A stretch of DNA of 64,000 nucleotides from Arctopsyche grandis. Taxonomy: Eukaryota; Arthropoda; Insecta; Trichoptera; Hydropsychidae. The notes beneath the pieces are model-generated. The model searched no databases. It saw only the letters and a list, made by a program, of their open reading frames with translations, and was not told the DNA's origin. The stretch lies in assembly GCF_051622035.1 (NCBI RefSeq), contig NC_135366.1, forward strand, positions 8,215,001-8,279,000, written 5' to 3'. This document shows positions 23,941-38,400 of this stretch, piece by piece. A program made the position numbers and the translations under genes. How positions within the stretch are numbered: the first letter of the stretch is position 1; every line of letters begins with the position of its first letter.

Positions 23941-25938
23941 GGTATGTATGTATGTATGTACATACTTCGGTGAAGTATTCAATACTTATTATAAAAAAAA
24001 TATAATACTTTGTACCTTTATAACAATTGTCTCACTAAACAAAAATCATCAAAGTTTTGGATTTTTTCTATATTTTTGAAATTGAGAAAAAATAGAAAGA
24101 TAAAAAAAACAACATTATTTATCTTTCTTCTACTTTTCCGATTTCAAAAATGTATTTAATTTAGTTTATAATTACTAATTGGTCATAGTTTTCATGCAAT
24201 AAAAGAATTATTTAAAAAATAGTACGATTTGTTATAGTAGAAGTTTTAAACCAATCACAGTGTTCTTATCAATGGAGAAAGTAGTAAAAATAAATTGCAT
24301 GAAATTTTAAATAAAAAAAATTGTTTACAATATATTCGTTTAAAAGTATGTTTTATATTAAAGTTACATAAATGATCTGTTACTAAAAGTGAAAGGAAAA
24401 AATAATTATACAGGCATATTCAATTGGAAATCAGATAATTGCCTTTGCCATTCGATATACCGATAAATAGGTATCTACATAACTGTACAATCGTTGTGAA
24501 TTCTTTGTGCGGTTTTGATATTGCAATTTAAAAAAAATATCATAGTTATACACAGAATCAATTATGATGAACTCTCGTTTCAAAATTATTATATATGACA
24601 TTTGATAACCCAACTGAACTATCGTTGACGTGCTCGGGTTAAGGCATTGTAGCTCAAATCATTAAGTGTAAATACGAATATCGCGATAATAAAATCAAAA
24701 ATTACTGTAAATATGAGGAATATAAAATAAATTTCGGTATATTTATTTTAAACATGTAATATTCTCACAAGACATAAAATAGTAGTACATATTTTTAAAT
24801 ACGGAGCATATTATATGATTGGACGTTAAAAAATTGTTTGTGCAATGATATAATTACACAACAATTCAAGTTTGTGTTAAGATATATATCGGCCAGCTGT
24901 AAATAATATCTTCTTTGATCCAGTTTCATTTGATTGTATTAACCGGTTAGAACTTGATTCAAAATGTCAATGGCGAAAAACAATAAATTATGACTTTCAA
25001 CAGATTCAGTACATATTTGATCTTGAAAATGAATAGTGACTCTTCATTTCAATCTATTAAAATTTTGAAATATGTACATATTTATATGTTGAGAATTTGC
25101 TGACAATGGTGGGAATTATTTTTATTATAGTAAAATTCACAAGAATTTAAATACCAATAATAGTAGTTAAAATTTTCACTTTATTTATGTATGTATAATT
25201 TGAAGTGTTTTATATATATTCTCGATATAAAATTTATGAAATATAGGCCAAATATTAGCCAGATAACGTTTATTGCTCCATTTAATTGCAACCGTGTCAA
25301 TAAACCAAAACTAGTATTAGCTAGCATGCACGAATTTTTTTTTAGTGAACCATGAGAGAAATTTTTCGACAGAGCTAAATTTTTACGAGTAAGAGGCTTA
25401 TCTATCAGAAAGCCGATTATGATTCCCATGTTTATGTTGCTATGAGAAATTATGAATGACCTTATTTGTATATGTATAATCACAAGTGTTCTCTTTATTG
25501 TTATATTACGGCTATCAAATTATATTGATTTTATTTCAGAAGACAAAGGACATACTCATTGTGGATGAATAAACCTAGAAATATTATTCAGAACTTTTTT
25601 ATTATACTGTGTAAATTTTTAATTTTTAATTTTAATCAATAATAGTCGTATCTTGAAATGGCAAATAATATTTTTAGAGATAAACTTTATTACGACACAG
25701 AAAAAAACAAAATTATGAAATTTGTAGGTGTTATTATCAAATAAAAATATTTATGTAGTTGACATTGAAATTGACCTGTTAATATCTTAATTTATCAAAA
25801 ATAATTTATATTTTGTATGTTAAATTTTAATTAAGCACTTTCAATACTTTAAATAAACAACAAACAGAAGTTTCTATATTTTATTAAAAAGTGAAATACG
25901 TATAAGTTTTGTGACAATACTTCATTCAATAACATATT

Positions 25939-28900
25939 TTACCATCTGGACAAATAAGACAAAATTGGTAACAAAACTAACATCAAAGTTAAATAACTTA
26001 TCAAATGATTTGATCCAATTACTTTATCCGTGGCTGGCAAATGATCGTTGCTGAAAACCCTACCGAAAACACCAAACGTCAGTAATTCTGATTGTGGCGA
26101 ATTCATTGTCATTTTAATAATGTGTTTATCAGATTCATTGTCTGATGATGTCGCAAACATAACTTCTTGTCTATTCAAAGGCATTATAGCTGTTGTTAAT
26201 GTGACCGGGTAATATGCCGAATTCATAGCTTGCGTCGTACTATTGTACACTGGCTTTAAAACAGTGGCCGTCAATTCAATACTGGAAATTTCTATTATAG
26301 ATTTAATTTCGGAATAGTTTTCAAATCTGGAAAAAATACCACGTTGGAATTAGCGTATATTTAAATTGTAATATTTAGATTCCTAATATTATTAATGAAC
26401 AAAAATTACCTATGACCGCATGAGGATAACTCATTTGAAGTGCAAGCCACGAGCAGACATTCATTGACACCACCATTTTTATAATCGAAAGATCTAACAC
26501 CTTCAAATATTACCACCCTGTAAATATAGTGATTTGAAGCATCCTTAAATAGTAAAAATACACTATTAGAGTTAGTAATACATTTAAAATATGAAGATAA
26601 GGTTAAAAGTATCTCAACATACCTTATTTTTGGAAATGAAATTTTTATTTATGGTAATTTTAAACTCGCACGACATGTTACCATGTGTTAAATTTATAGT
26701 TTGATGTTCTAATGTCACATTTATAAGTTCACTTTGATACATTTTCATATTGTAGGAAGTCAAATGTAATTTATCCATTGAAATAATTTTGGGAACATCC
26801 GTTGGTTTGATGTTAGATTTTACAGAATTGTTGATTTTGGGAATCTTTGGGACTTTGGATATCAATACTTCAGTTCTTTCCAGTCCGTTCATGGTTGAAT
26901 TTAATGCTCCAAATTTTCCAGAGTATATTCCACTTCCTGCAAATATAAATTAAACGATTTAACGATCCGACTGAATCAGATTAAGAGAAGTTGAATTCAA
27001 AATATAATATTAATTACCGGTACTGCCGATATGGGGATTATTTGCGCCAGCTGCTAAAAAGTTTACGTTGTGTGTTGCTGCCCAACTTTCTTGAATTTCG
27101 ACAGCTGAATAAAAACAATAAAAGCATTTTTATATTATGTATAAGTATGCCATAAAGAAACTAAATTACTTATGCATATATATTACAAATTATAAAGATA
27201 AAATTAAGTCTACAGTTACATATTTAGAAAGACATCTATTGAATTTCTTGAGTACCATTTGAACAATAATAACAGACTTCCTACATATGTACATATATGA
27301 ATACAATTTTTTCCATCTGTATAAACAGAATCAAATATTTCAATCATTGAGTCTGATACCTGAAAGAGTAGCTACTATTGAGCAAGCAGATCTAAATGAA
27401 TAAATAAAGGCTTGTAGACATTTAAATTTATTGGAAATCTAACAGTAGTATTGGAAATCTTTTCGTATTACTTTATTTAATAATATGTAAGTATATATAA
27501 GTTAACTTTAATTAAGACATATTAATTGTATTTTCAGAGAAATTAATTGAATGGAAATATGTATTTATATGTATAACTACTCAGCTTCTTTAACCCTTTG
27601 CCCGCGGCAATAAATATAGCGAACAAGCCCTGTACGCGGCACCTTTTTCGCGAATTTGGCAATCGAGTTTTCGACCTTAAATACAGATTTTAATATTTAC
27701 TCAAGTAACTAGATATGTTAATTAACACATAAAGTATTATTTTAAATAATAAAATACATAATATATCTCGTAGTTTTGGATTAATTGTCAAATAATCATT
27801 CGACGTGACGTGAATCATGAAGACGTGACGTCACATAAACGAGGTTTCAGTATGGTTCCACAAAAAACTAGTTTTCACTGGTATATATTCATTTTAAGCA
27901 AATTGAATAGATGGCGTTCAACTCTCAGTAATATATTCAACCAATTTTGAACCATAAAACAGTTGAAATAGGCGCATATAAGCCTCAAAATCCCGTGCAA
28001 AGTTTAGAAATTCTATGGAAGACAGCCGCGCTACAGACTTGTCGCCCAAAGTTTCCATAGAAGACGGCCACGGGCAAACGGTTAAAATACATATAATATT
28101 ATTGCTTGTACATATAATAATCAAGTAGACTTCATTGGGTAACTCAGTAGATTTAAATTTTATCTCACCAGTTAGAGATGGAAGTTCCGAAAACCACATA
28201 GTAGGAAATACAACGTTTGTAATATTTTCCTTTTCCACTATTTGAACTGCGGGCTGTTGAAACATCAAATCGAAGCAAATAAAGTGACCAAATCTCACAC
28301 CAAAATCAGTGTCAAAGATACCTAAAGCTTTGTCGAGCGATTCTGTGAAACCAGCTTCTCCGAAAAGATTTATTTTTCGATATCTAAAATGTGTATATAA
28401 GATTTATACAAGCAACAAATTAAAATATATATCACTTATTAAAATATTATTGAATTATAAATTATATTAATTATGAATTATTGAATTATATCACAGCATT
28501 TTGCTTTAGTATAGATTTTACCTTGAGATTATCTTGCCACTACGATCAAAAACAACATTTGTATTGAAAAATATGTCTTCGCCTTCTTTACATTTTTTAT
28601 TTGATGTGTCAGTACAATTGGCAATTTCAGCGACGTTTACAACAATATACATTTTTTCACTCGAAGCAGCACAAGACAGTTGATCTAAAATCTAATTAAA
28701 TATGATTATAAATTAATTGTTTCTATAAATATTACAAAATCTTTTCAACGATTTAATATACATATAATGTTTATACTTCTGAATATTCATCCTTTTTCCC
28801 ACATGGAATAGCATTTTCTGCTTCCGGCGGCACTCTGACAGCTGAAAATTTAGTTGATACACCAAATTCCCAATCTCTATTGAGCGTCGCTTCAGGAAAT

Positions 28901-31733
28901 ACAATTATATCAACTGACTAAAAACAAATCACATAATAACATGTGTAATATGTATATAACATAACAATTAATTTGTAGGATACATAAAAGTCTGATTCTG
29001 TATATAAATACCTCAGCCGAAGCGTTATTGATGATTTCAAGATAATTTTCCAAATTTCTTTGAACGGCATCAAAGGAATTTCCTCTAAACGGATGATATT
29101 CAACGACGGCAGCAATATATTCAAGTGATTCTGCAGTTGACTATAAGAACAAGGTGAAGTAAAAATTATTTTGTTTTTACATACCTCCTTTACGTTTCAC
29201 TAACGATTACAATTCAGGAAAAAGTTTGCCTCTTATCCGATCGTTTTCATACTTTGCCATATTGCTCATTTTGGTCATCAATACAAGTAAATGGATCCTC
29301 CGCCATTACGATAGAGATAAAATATCGTTTAAGAAGCGAAACAAGCCCGAAAATTTTTAATCTCGTTGAAGTCTCGTAGTAATTAATTTTATACATAGAT
29401 GGCAGTAGTAAAATAAAATTATTGGCATTTTTATTCAAAATAATAATTTTATATACAAATTATGTATAGAAGAGGTATTTTTTTAAAAAACTTTTTTTTT
29501 ATATGCGTTTTACTTTTTAAAAGTTCTTAATTGAATAAATTTATGTATATGTTTACAACGCATCAGAAAAATGACATACATACATAGATAAATGAAGGAT
29601 AAAAGATTAATTAATATTCAGCTTCATTAATATTGTTCACATTATGAAAAAGTTATTTTTCCTAGAATAAGTGGTGGTCGTGTAGTAAAACCAGTACAAT
29701 ATATTTACAAATATATTACAGCATATTTACAAATTTAAACATTTTGGACATTGGTCTGGATAATAGAGAGGTGTATTATTAATTTGTTAAAAGATCGAGC
29801 ATACCAATCCCTGATAAACCAGTCTTATGTTAATTTACTCTAGATTGAGTTTAATTTTGCACACCTATTTTCGTATCATATTAAAGATTTGTTTTTTTTC
29901 CTGAAAAAAATGTGAAATGCAACACAAACAGATCCCCTTTTTCGCCTCCACAATATTATCTCGTGTAACTGATATATAATATGTATGCAAATAATCTATT
30001 TCAACAAACGGCACAGTCGCGTATTCCCGACGATATAGAGAATTCACTTTTACATATAAACATCAATGAACATTGCTTTTATTAAAGAAAATTACTTTTT
30101 TAACTCATATGTAAACGTACAAACTCGTTTCTTCAACATGGCTATCTGAAATTAATTTTTATTTATTTAAATACTGAAACCCAAATTAGGAGACCTAGAA
30201 AATGGCCAGGGGTGGGGGCATTCAAATTGAAAAAATAATAAACAAGATCTTATGAAAGCACTAGGTCATGAATTGTAAGGGTTAATTATGGATATCGTGC
30301 AAGTCACTAAAATCTCGATCACGGAACCGAGTTCTCGAGTCTTTTTTACATTTTACAAAAGATTTGGGCGCTGGGGCTTTTTAGTCTTATTAAATAAATA
30401 TAAAATAAAACAATAATTAAAGAAGGTACATACATACATCGGCACAGATATTACAAGAATGATAAAAAACCTTGTAAAAAGCGTAAATTTGACCAATTTC
30501 ATATAAGGTCCTTTCTTTTATGAACTATTATTTCTTTTCTTTTTTTCCCAGTTTATTTAGTTATTATTATTTTAATATTAGATGAAATAAATTATATATT
30601 GCCAAAGAATATTGAGAAAAACGTTGATTTTTTCAATCTCGCTTTTTTTAACCATGGATGTGGATCCACGGGAGATTGAGATTCATGATTTTTTTTGCAG
30701 ATTCGCAACTGCGGGGGGGGGTTGGAATTTCTGAACAATGAGAGGTCAATAAGCAGTTATCTAAAACCAAGACATTTGACTGTACCGAAAGGTCATTTTG
30801 GGACGCCGGTATTAGAGGCGTGAAACCGGGACAATCCCGGAAAAACCGGGACGTCTGGCAGCCCTATATATGTATATATAAATAAATATGTGCATTAAAT
30901 TATTTTTGATAATTAATTGATGTAATAAAAATGACAGCGAAATCATCAGCAGGTTGGACCAATCATAATTTGAAAGGTCAAACCGTGTTGCTGTATGCAC
31001 AAATTTTTCGATAAAAATGAATAGCGATATTGGAAATGGCCATAAAATTTATAAACAACGACAGCCAAGCGGTAGACTATACATATTGATAAGGGAATAA
31101 TTTAAGTGATTGTATATTTTAAATGGTCATTGTTTTTAAACCGGTTGGATTCCAGTCAAATATGTAGGTATATTTAAATTTGTCATAGAAATGGCAAATA
31201 AACTTTGTACGAATAAAATCTGCCAAATTGTAAACATCGTAGTGGTTAGGTTAAATCATAAATCAAATTAAGGCAATATCTGCAATTAAATAGCAAGTAT
31301 CCTAGGTTTCACACTGTAGGTAGTTTTGCTAATTTAAGGTTATGATAAGAGTGACATCATCTGTTGATTTCTTTTTCTAGACTAAAATAAAACTGGCTAG
31401 ATATATAAATAAATATAATAATACACTTTTTATTTTATGTATGCATATGCATGTGTATATATATATAAATATACGTAGTTAAATACTATACGTAAATATA
31501 GCCTTGGTGCACATGTATAGGGAATTTTGATTTTATATTATGTTGAAAAATTTCATATTCAAGTTTTTTAAACATCAAATTTGAAGGGATTCAAATAGGA
31601 TGTCAAAATAGCTAACGTTTTCCTCAAGTATAAATAAATATATTAAGAAAAAAAATGTTATTTTGTTTACCTGCTGTCTTGCATCATTGTTTGCGATCAT
31701 AAAAGATAAAAGCACAAAGAGTAAACTCTTCAT
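25939..31733 (-). CDS. Vanin/biotinidase-like amidohydrolase, GPI-anchored candidate
   Basis: Nine exons splice in phase to 546 aa: 31671-31733, 29012-29140, 28777-28917, 28522-28691, 28169-28383, 27018-27104, 26623-26936, 26410-26543, 25939-26326. Residues 1-18 are a signal peptide. The nitrilase triad is visible: E73 (VDIIVFPEA), K171 (RYRKINLF) and C204 (FICFDL). A vanin-type C-terminal region follows (CLLVACTSNELSSCG). The last 20 or so residues are hydrophobic (LISYLTLMLVLLPILSYL), suiting GPI attachment. Family members hydrolyse amides such as pantetheine or biotinyl amides outside the cell. The substrate cannot be read here. Intron 1 is 2.5 kb, and intron 5 carries a TTAA-type MITE. 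Confidence 0.93.
27594..28081. mobile_element. TTAA-flanked MITE (piggyBac-type), second family
   Basis: The element begins CCCTTTGCCCGCGGC and ends GCCACGGGCAAACGG, with TTAA at 27590-27593 and 28082-28085. It is 488 bp and sits inside vanin-like intron 5, about 90 bp from exon 5. The termini resemble, but differ from, those of the 8808 and 12505 family. Confidence 0.78.
30795..30866. repeat. GC-rich transposon terminal fragment
   Basis: A GC-rich block reads GAAACCGGGACAATCCCGG, then AAAAACCGGGACGTCTGGCAG. The repeated CCGGGAC units stand out in the AT-rich vanin-like intron 1. It resembles the end of a DNA transposon. The partner end is not found. Confidence 0.35.
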
Positions 31734-34700
31734 TGTGAAAATGCTTCGTATGAATAGGTGTGATTGCAATGGGAGAGAACAATAATATGAAACTACTCAA
31801 CGTGCTGCCTGACAAACAGCTACTGTCAATGTAATTATTTTTTATTATTTTTTACTTCTTATATGTTGTGTTGGACAACATTGTGTCTACAATGTAGACA
31901 CAATATTATATCATCGCACACGTTTAAATCACAACAATAAACGATTATTTACGGTGGTTTATCAGTTTTGATTATATCAAAGTGTAAAATCAATGCTAGG
32001 CATTGTTATCATATACGTATAATTATAGTAATTTGCAAATCATTCTAATGTACAATCGTAACTTGTCTCATAGCGATGATAAATTAAGATAATCCATATA
32101 CACTTTTAGATGATCATTTGTTATTCTTCAATGATTTGAGTCACAACTTTGTCTCGTGATATAATTAAAGGATATGATGAATGAGAGTATGAAAATAAAA
32201 AATACTTTTTCCAATGCATGTTATTTATAATTGGACATAATAAAAAAATACAGTAAGTGAAATTGGAACTTTTTTCAATAACATTTACCTCAAAGAATTT
32301 ATTTCATTTAATATATTTTGTATGTATATAAAGCATTTAAGCTATTTTTTTTTTGTTAAATTCAAAATTACAATTTTCATTTTCTTAACACTTACACAGA
32401 AAGCTATGTTTATACATGATTAGAGTAGGGCTATTGTCGAAATCTATAAAATTTTCATTTTGTCTAATTGAACACATCATTTTATTTTTTTTGATCCATT
32501 TAAATTTTATAAAGAACACGTTGTACAACTTTGGGTCACACACACTCTAAAAATACAGTAAAGTAAAAAAAATATTTTTTGAAATTGAAGACAAATTGAT
32601 TTAAAGTGCAATATTTTTACTAATCACAAAGTGTTTAAAATTTAACTATTATATTTGTGTTAATGAAGTATAAACCACTGATAGCACACAGAATAAAAAT
32701 ACACTCTTTTTTAATAATTTCAAAAAACATCTTACATGATAAACATTTATGGTTAAAGGCAAAGTGGGAGAAAATATTCTTATCGTACAACGAAAGAGTG
32801 GATATACTAAAATAACAATTACCGAGATTAAGAAAAGGAGTATTCAAGTTGAAAAATATCATAATGCATCAAGTATCACACAAAATAAAATTGCTTATTA
32901 GTTACTTTTTGAGATGTTTGAGATTACATTGAACATAAACGCTATGTTGATAAATTATCAGTTAAATGCAAATCCTACTCAGTTAAAAGATTACCATTTT
33001 CTTGATAGAAGTTCTTCTCACTTGCCTTTCTAAATGATTCGTTCTGTATGAAATGCTTAAGTATTAAAACTCTCTCTTTTAATCTTAAAATCTAATATGG
33101 CAGTTTTGATAAAAATATAAATTCAATAAAATAGTTCATGTATTAAATTTGTAGATTATTTACTCATAAATTGTTCACATCACTATAATTATCAAAGCAA
33201 ATTTATCAATATAATAAACACATGAAAATATCACGTGAATATTATCCAATATTGGAATTACTTTACAATGCACATATTTTTCAATATATATTTACAAGCA
33301 AAAAATTAAATAAAATAGCAGGTTTTTCAATTTTTGCATCTAAAAGACAGACCGGCTTATAAAATGGAATGGGTAATTATATTACAATTAAAGATTAACT
33401 GTATTATAAGTACATATTTGATTGTAATTAATGAAACGACAAACAAAATGTATCTGGTTATTACAGCAATCCAAATATAGAATCTCAACATCCCAAAATC
33501 TACGAATCAAAATCAAAATCAAAATCCTTGTATATATTATAATACAATATAAAAGTAAAGAAAGAGATGAAGAGAAGTAGTCAGGTAGGAAGTATGTATA
33601 TAATTAAATACTATGTTTATAATTATCTTAACATTAATGAAAAAATTTTATTTGAAATTTAAATACATATGCAAAGCAAGAAGTAATGCCATGTTAAAAA
33701 AAATAAAATTACGTACAACACAAATAATTCATTTATAAAATTAAAAGATACATTTTTATATGTATCTTATAAGCTTATCATAATGTACAGAAGTGTTCAA
33801 ATATAGAAGGACACTATGCATTAATATTTCAAAATATATCTTTATACTTATTTATACAATAATAATATAACATTAAAACAAATAAAAGAAAAGAATAACA
33901 AAGTAGACGTTTTATACATTCACCATAATAATTCTAATAAAAACTGTTCCAAATGAAAATTCCTGGAATTCACTGAAGTACGACATATTAAAAAAAGCAT
34001 GTTATCTCAATAATATCATAAACATTTGGATTGAAACGTTCCTGTCATTTCATGCAAATGTCCCAAATTAGAAAAACAAACATTTATATACGCTACATAA
34101 TTCTAAAATTACGAACCGTTTATAACGTAATTTATAATTTCCATTTAGTGTATATGTTTATAATGCGCAATTTAATATTATAAATTCATGTAATTTAAAG
34201 ATTGTCCAAACAAGAATGTAAGTTTTTGAAACAAGACTGTAAAGACAAAAGTAAAGGGCAAAGAAAAAAATTAAATAATTAAATAACAACAATAGCTTAA
34301 GAAAGTTTTGTACGAAAATTAAAATCGAAAACATCGAGAATATTATGTATATCCGTTATGCTAACTCCAATCAATATCATTTTCGCATACAAGTATGCAT
34401 ATACATACATATGTAATACATTAGAAATATGTGGGTACTTTTTGAAATGGATGATGTCCACTTTATGAATGGGTTTAAAATAATAAAAAAAGATATTATT
34501 TTATGAAGTCTACCACATATCACTAATTAGTATATGTATTTAATGCACAAACCATCATCATTTGAAGGCCTCATTGGGATACACTAGTGACAAAATATGT
34601 TTACTAAAAACCTGCTTCCACTTTTTATTCACTACCACTGTTAGTATCTATATAAATGATAATAATTGTTATGGAATAAATGTAAAAGGTTGTTGAATTA

Positions 34701-35404
34701 GCAGTCTCTTGAAAGAATTTGCATATGTTTTGTTCATTAGTAAAAAATGTTTGTGAGCAAACGTTAAATGTAAATGTGTAAATACATAGTCAAAATTTAA
34801 GTTTATAAAATTAAAAAAGTCAAATAATTCATATTGATTATATCAATGCGAAATATTGAATATAAAAATAAAATTCAAAATACAGTTGTAAGTACAAAGA
34901 AATATCAATCAAATTAATATTTTTTCTATGTCTTACAGTAAATTTATGCTAAAAATGTGTTATTTTCAATGTAACTAGTAATACATACATAAATATATAT
35001 ATATGTTAAGGTATAGTGTTGAGGAATAAAGCAATCTCTTTCATAAGCTAATACATTTTTCAAGAAAAAGACAATTACCCTGTGAATTTTAGTTATGTGA
35101 CAAGAGTATCGTACAAGACTATTTGAGACAGTCAACTTAATCTTCAGAATTGAACTACAATCAATAAACAAAGAAAATTGTGCTCAGTTTATTTTTGTGA
35201 CATTGAGAAGAAAAAAAAAACTAAAAATAATTAAATTTATTCCAGATCAATCATTGTGTGGCAGGAATTTTCTACTACTTTTTGTGTGACATACAAAATG
35301 GTGGACAATTTTCATCAATAAATGAAGAAGTTCAATGAGTCGAAAAAGAAAATGTACATATCATAAATTGGCATGTGAATTTATTATTGATGGTCGAATG
35401 AGTT
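31734..35404. other. Very AT-rich stretch, vanin-like promoter side and flotillin-2 3' side
   Basis: No supported exon is visible on either strand over about 3.6 kb. Much of it may be flotillin-2 3'UTR, since that gene ends at 35405 on the minus strand. No transposon termini were recognised. Confidence 0.45.
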
Positions 35405-38400
35405 TTATTTCGCAGTTCGAACATCGGCCTCAGGTTGTTGAGTAGTGCCGACTTTAGCACCGGGAAATTTACTGAAAACTTTAGAAATGTCAACCCCGGT
35501 CAAAGCTTGTATGGCAGGCGGTAACTGTCCAACCAGCTTCGAAATCTCAGCAGTAGCTCCATCGCCAGGACCACCTCCAATGATAACAATTTCGTCGGTC
35601 TTAGCCAACGGAGCTGATACTTCAGCAGCAATCTACAAAAAAAAAAAAAAAAATGTAATTTCACTTACAACTATTATATAACATGAGGATTAAATAAAAC
35701 TAATATTACCTTTGGTAGCGCATCCAACACCATCGACATTGTAGCAGCTTGACCATATTTCTTGTAAACATTTGCCTTCATTTTCATCCGTTCAGCTTCA
35801 GCATTACCAACGGCAGCAATAGCATCAGCTTCCGCCATACCGATGAGTTTAATCCTTTCAGCTGCAGCTCTAGCCTCTTCAATTGTTTGGGTTCTATTAA
35901 CAAAAATAAAAATTGTAATATTATCATTCAAATACCATAAAATCAAAAAACAAGGACTTTGTAGATAAAACAACCTATTAGTGAAGTAAAAATATTTATA
36001 AGAGATAATGAGAGCCTATAATGTAAATTTTATAAGATATAGTGTGAAAAAGATAAAGTTATAGGCGTTTAAACAATTAAAATCTGACAAAACGAGAGGG
36101 TGGCGAAAAGTCAAACATATAATGTTACTGACCGCTAAACGTCAAGATGTCCAAAATGTTTGCATTTTTAAACGTGTCTATTTCGACTATTTTTCACCAT
36201 TGAACTATCAGAATCGATTTAAATTTCCACCATTGACCAAACCGCGCAAAATGACAAAGTTTCAAAACGATCGGAAGACTGTAGGAATAGATGCTGAATC
36301 GTTAACCAATAGAAAACTCTGGTACATAATAATAACTAGTAAAAAATTGAGATTTGAATTGAAAAATACATACATATATTAAATTTTACAAGGCAATTGT
36401 TTAATTTTTATCTTTATTCAGCTATTCTATATTTTCAACATGACATTTTTGTCAGGCTATTATTGTTTACACATGAAATCCCATAATTAAGATAGTATAA
36501 AGTGAAGTATTTAGCAGCTAAGTAGATACATGAAATGCAAAAAATCAAATTAAATTATATATGGCTTTAATTAGCCATTTAATTAATCATGTAAATTTCA
36601 TTCATTCTATGTACAAGTATGTAAATTAGAAATTTTAATATGTACTATTTATTTATCATTATTATTTTTAAATACTCTGAATTGGAACGTACATATGTAT
36701 GTAGGTATTGTAATATAAAAAAATACTAACTTTTTACCACTGGCTACGCAATTCACTCGGTAAGCTTCGGCCTCTGCGGGCAGACGTATAGTTGAAGTAA
36801 GTTCAGCAGCTCGACGTTGCACTTCCTTCTGCTCGATTTCGATTCGTTTACGTCGTTCGACGATGTCAATTTGAATTTCTTCATTTCGAATACGCTGTCG
36901 CACTTTGGCAGCTTGCAACTCATATGCCAATTGAGCTTCGGCTTTCTGAAATAAAATAAATATTTTCAAATAGAGAAAAAAAATCATTTCATAAACTGAT
37001 TTCAATGAACAAATTCAAAACTATTTGAAGAATTTCTTTAATAATTTGATAACGACCCCAACTGTGACGATTTTGACTAAAAATCGGGTCTACATCACGG
37101 CATCAAAAGTTGAAAGATCGAAAAAGCAAATATTGGAAAGCAAAGATCGAAAGATTTTAAGTCGAAAGATCGAAAAGAATGTATGCATGGTAAACGGTAC
37201 TATGTATATATAATATATATCAGTGGCATGCGGTGAAATTATCTCTCTTTTTGTCGTACAGCCTAGCTTAATGTGCGCGGGCAAGATACGGGAGGAAAAG
37301 CCTGTTCCTCTTGTATCCTGCTCGCGCAAATTAAGTGAGGCTGTACGACGGAGTTTTACCGCACGCCACTGATAAATATACTACCCGCTTTTCATATGTA
37401 TTCATGGTAAACGAACATTTTCGATTTTTCGACTTTTCGATGCGGTGATGGTCACCGCTTCGCCATATATTAAGCTGAAATAAAAAAATTTACGTCGTGT
37501 CGATAACAATTTCAGTAACCGACACTAAGTTTCGGTTCGATAGGACTAACGGTGTTCAAAAAATCCCCAAAATACACAGACAAACACACATTTTTTCTAG
37601 ATCATGAAAACGTGATCAGTAATCGATTCTGAGTTCGAGTCAGTCAAAATCTCGAGTTCGAATTTTCGCATGATCACAAAACTTCATCTATTGTTACTAC
37701 GTACATAGATAAAGTAAAAATAAATATATATTACCGCAGTATTAACTTCTTGATCGAAATGAGCTTTCTGAAGTTTGAACATTCTCGAGTTGTCTTCGAT
37801 TTTGGTGTCAGTTGAGTATTTAACATCCATAGCGACTTTTTCGCACTCGGCTTCCTGGAAAATTAAAAGTAATGTTAGCAACAAAATACCTAAAAAGTAA
37901 TCGACATAATTGTAAATTACATACTCTGATGCCGGCATCCCTGTTGGCTTCGGCAACTCCGGCGTCAGCGTCCCTTTTTACAAGGGCAGTTTGAGCCTTA
38001 CCCAACGACGTCAAATATTGTACTTCATCGACTACGTCCTTTATGGTGAATGAGAGGATCTCGATTCCCATGCGGCCCACGTCTGGTGCCGCCACTTCGC
38101 GCACCAAGGCTGCGAACTGGTCCCTGTCCTTGTACACCTCTTCTACCGTAAGCGTTCCTGAAAAACAATATGTCAAACCAGTCAGTGAATTGCATATTAT
38201 TTGTTGATAATATTTTGTGCAAAACACAGAATTCTCTCGTTTTTATCATTTCATTTCCAAAATTGACAAATTGAGTATGAATTTTGGAATTACAAACATT
38301 AGCACATACATATACACATATTTATAAGAATTGTAAATAGGTTTTTAACCCCTTTTTTCCTATTATGCTGTACATTAACATTAGAATAATATAATACTAT

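Larger units (their letters stand above)
21320..25938. other. Intergenic between ALDH1L and the vanin-like gene, transposon-rich
   Basis: It contains ALDH1L upstream sequence, a foldback element, an unclassified 415-bp repeat, a pogo-like element and a palindromic element. The AT-rich stretch 23950-25900 shows no supported gene. The vanin-like 3'UTR probably occupies the last few hundred bases. Confidence 0.5.

Noticed and set aside
30712-30722. G-run near 30.7 kb
   Set aside because: A simple homopolymer with no sign of function.
36122-36382. Plus-strand 86-codon ORF in a flotillin-2 intron
   Set aside because: No family similarity or splice context. It resembles decayed repeat sequence.
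38025-38249. Alternative-frame ORF across flotillin-2 exon 37925-38157
   Set aside because: It would be reached if the phase-2 mini-exons spliced here, but the protein is low-complexity basic and ends quickly. The in-frame exon 35710-35893 is the better partner.
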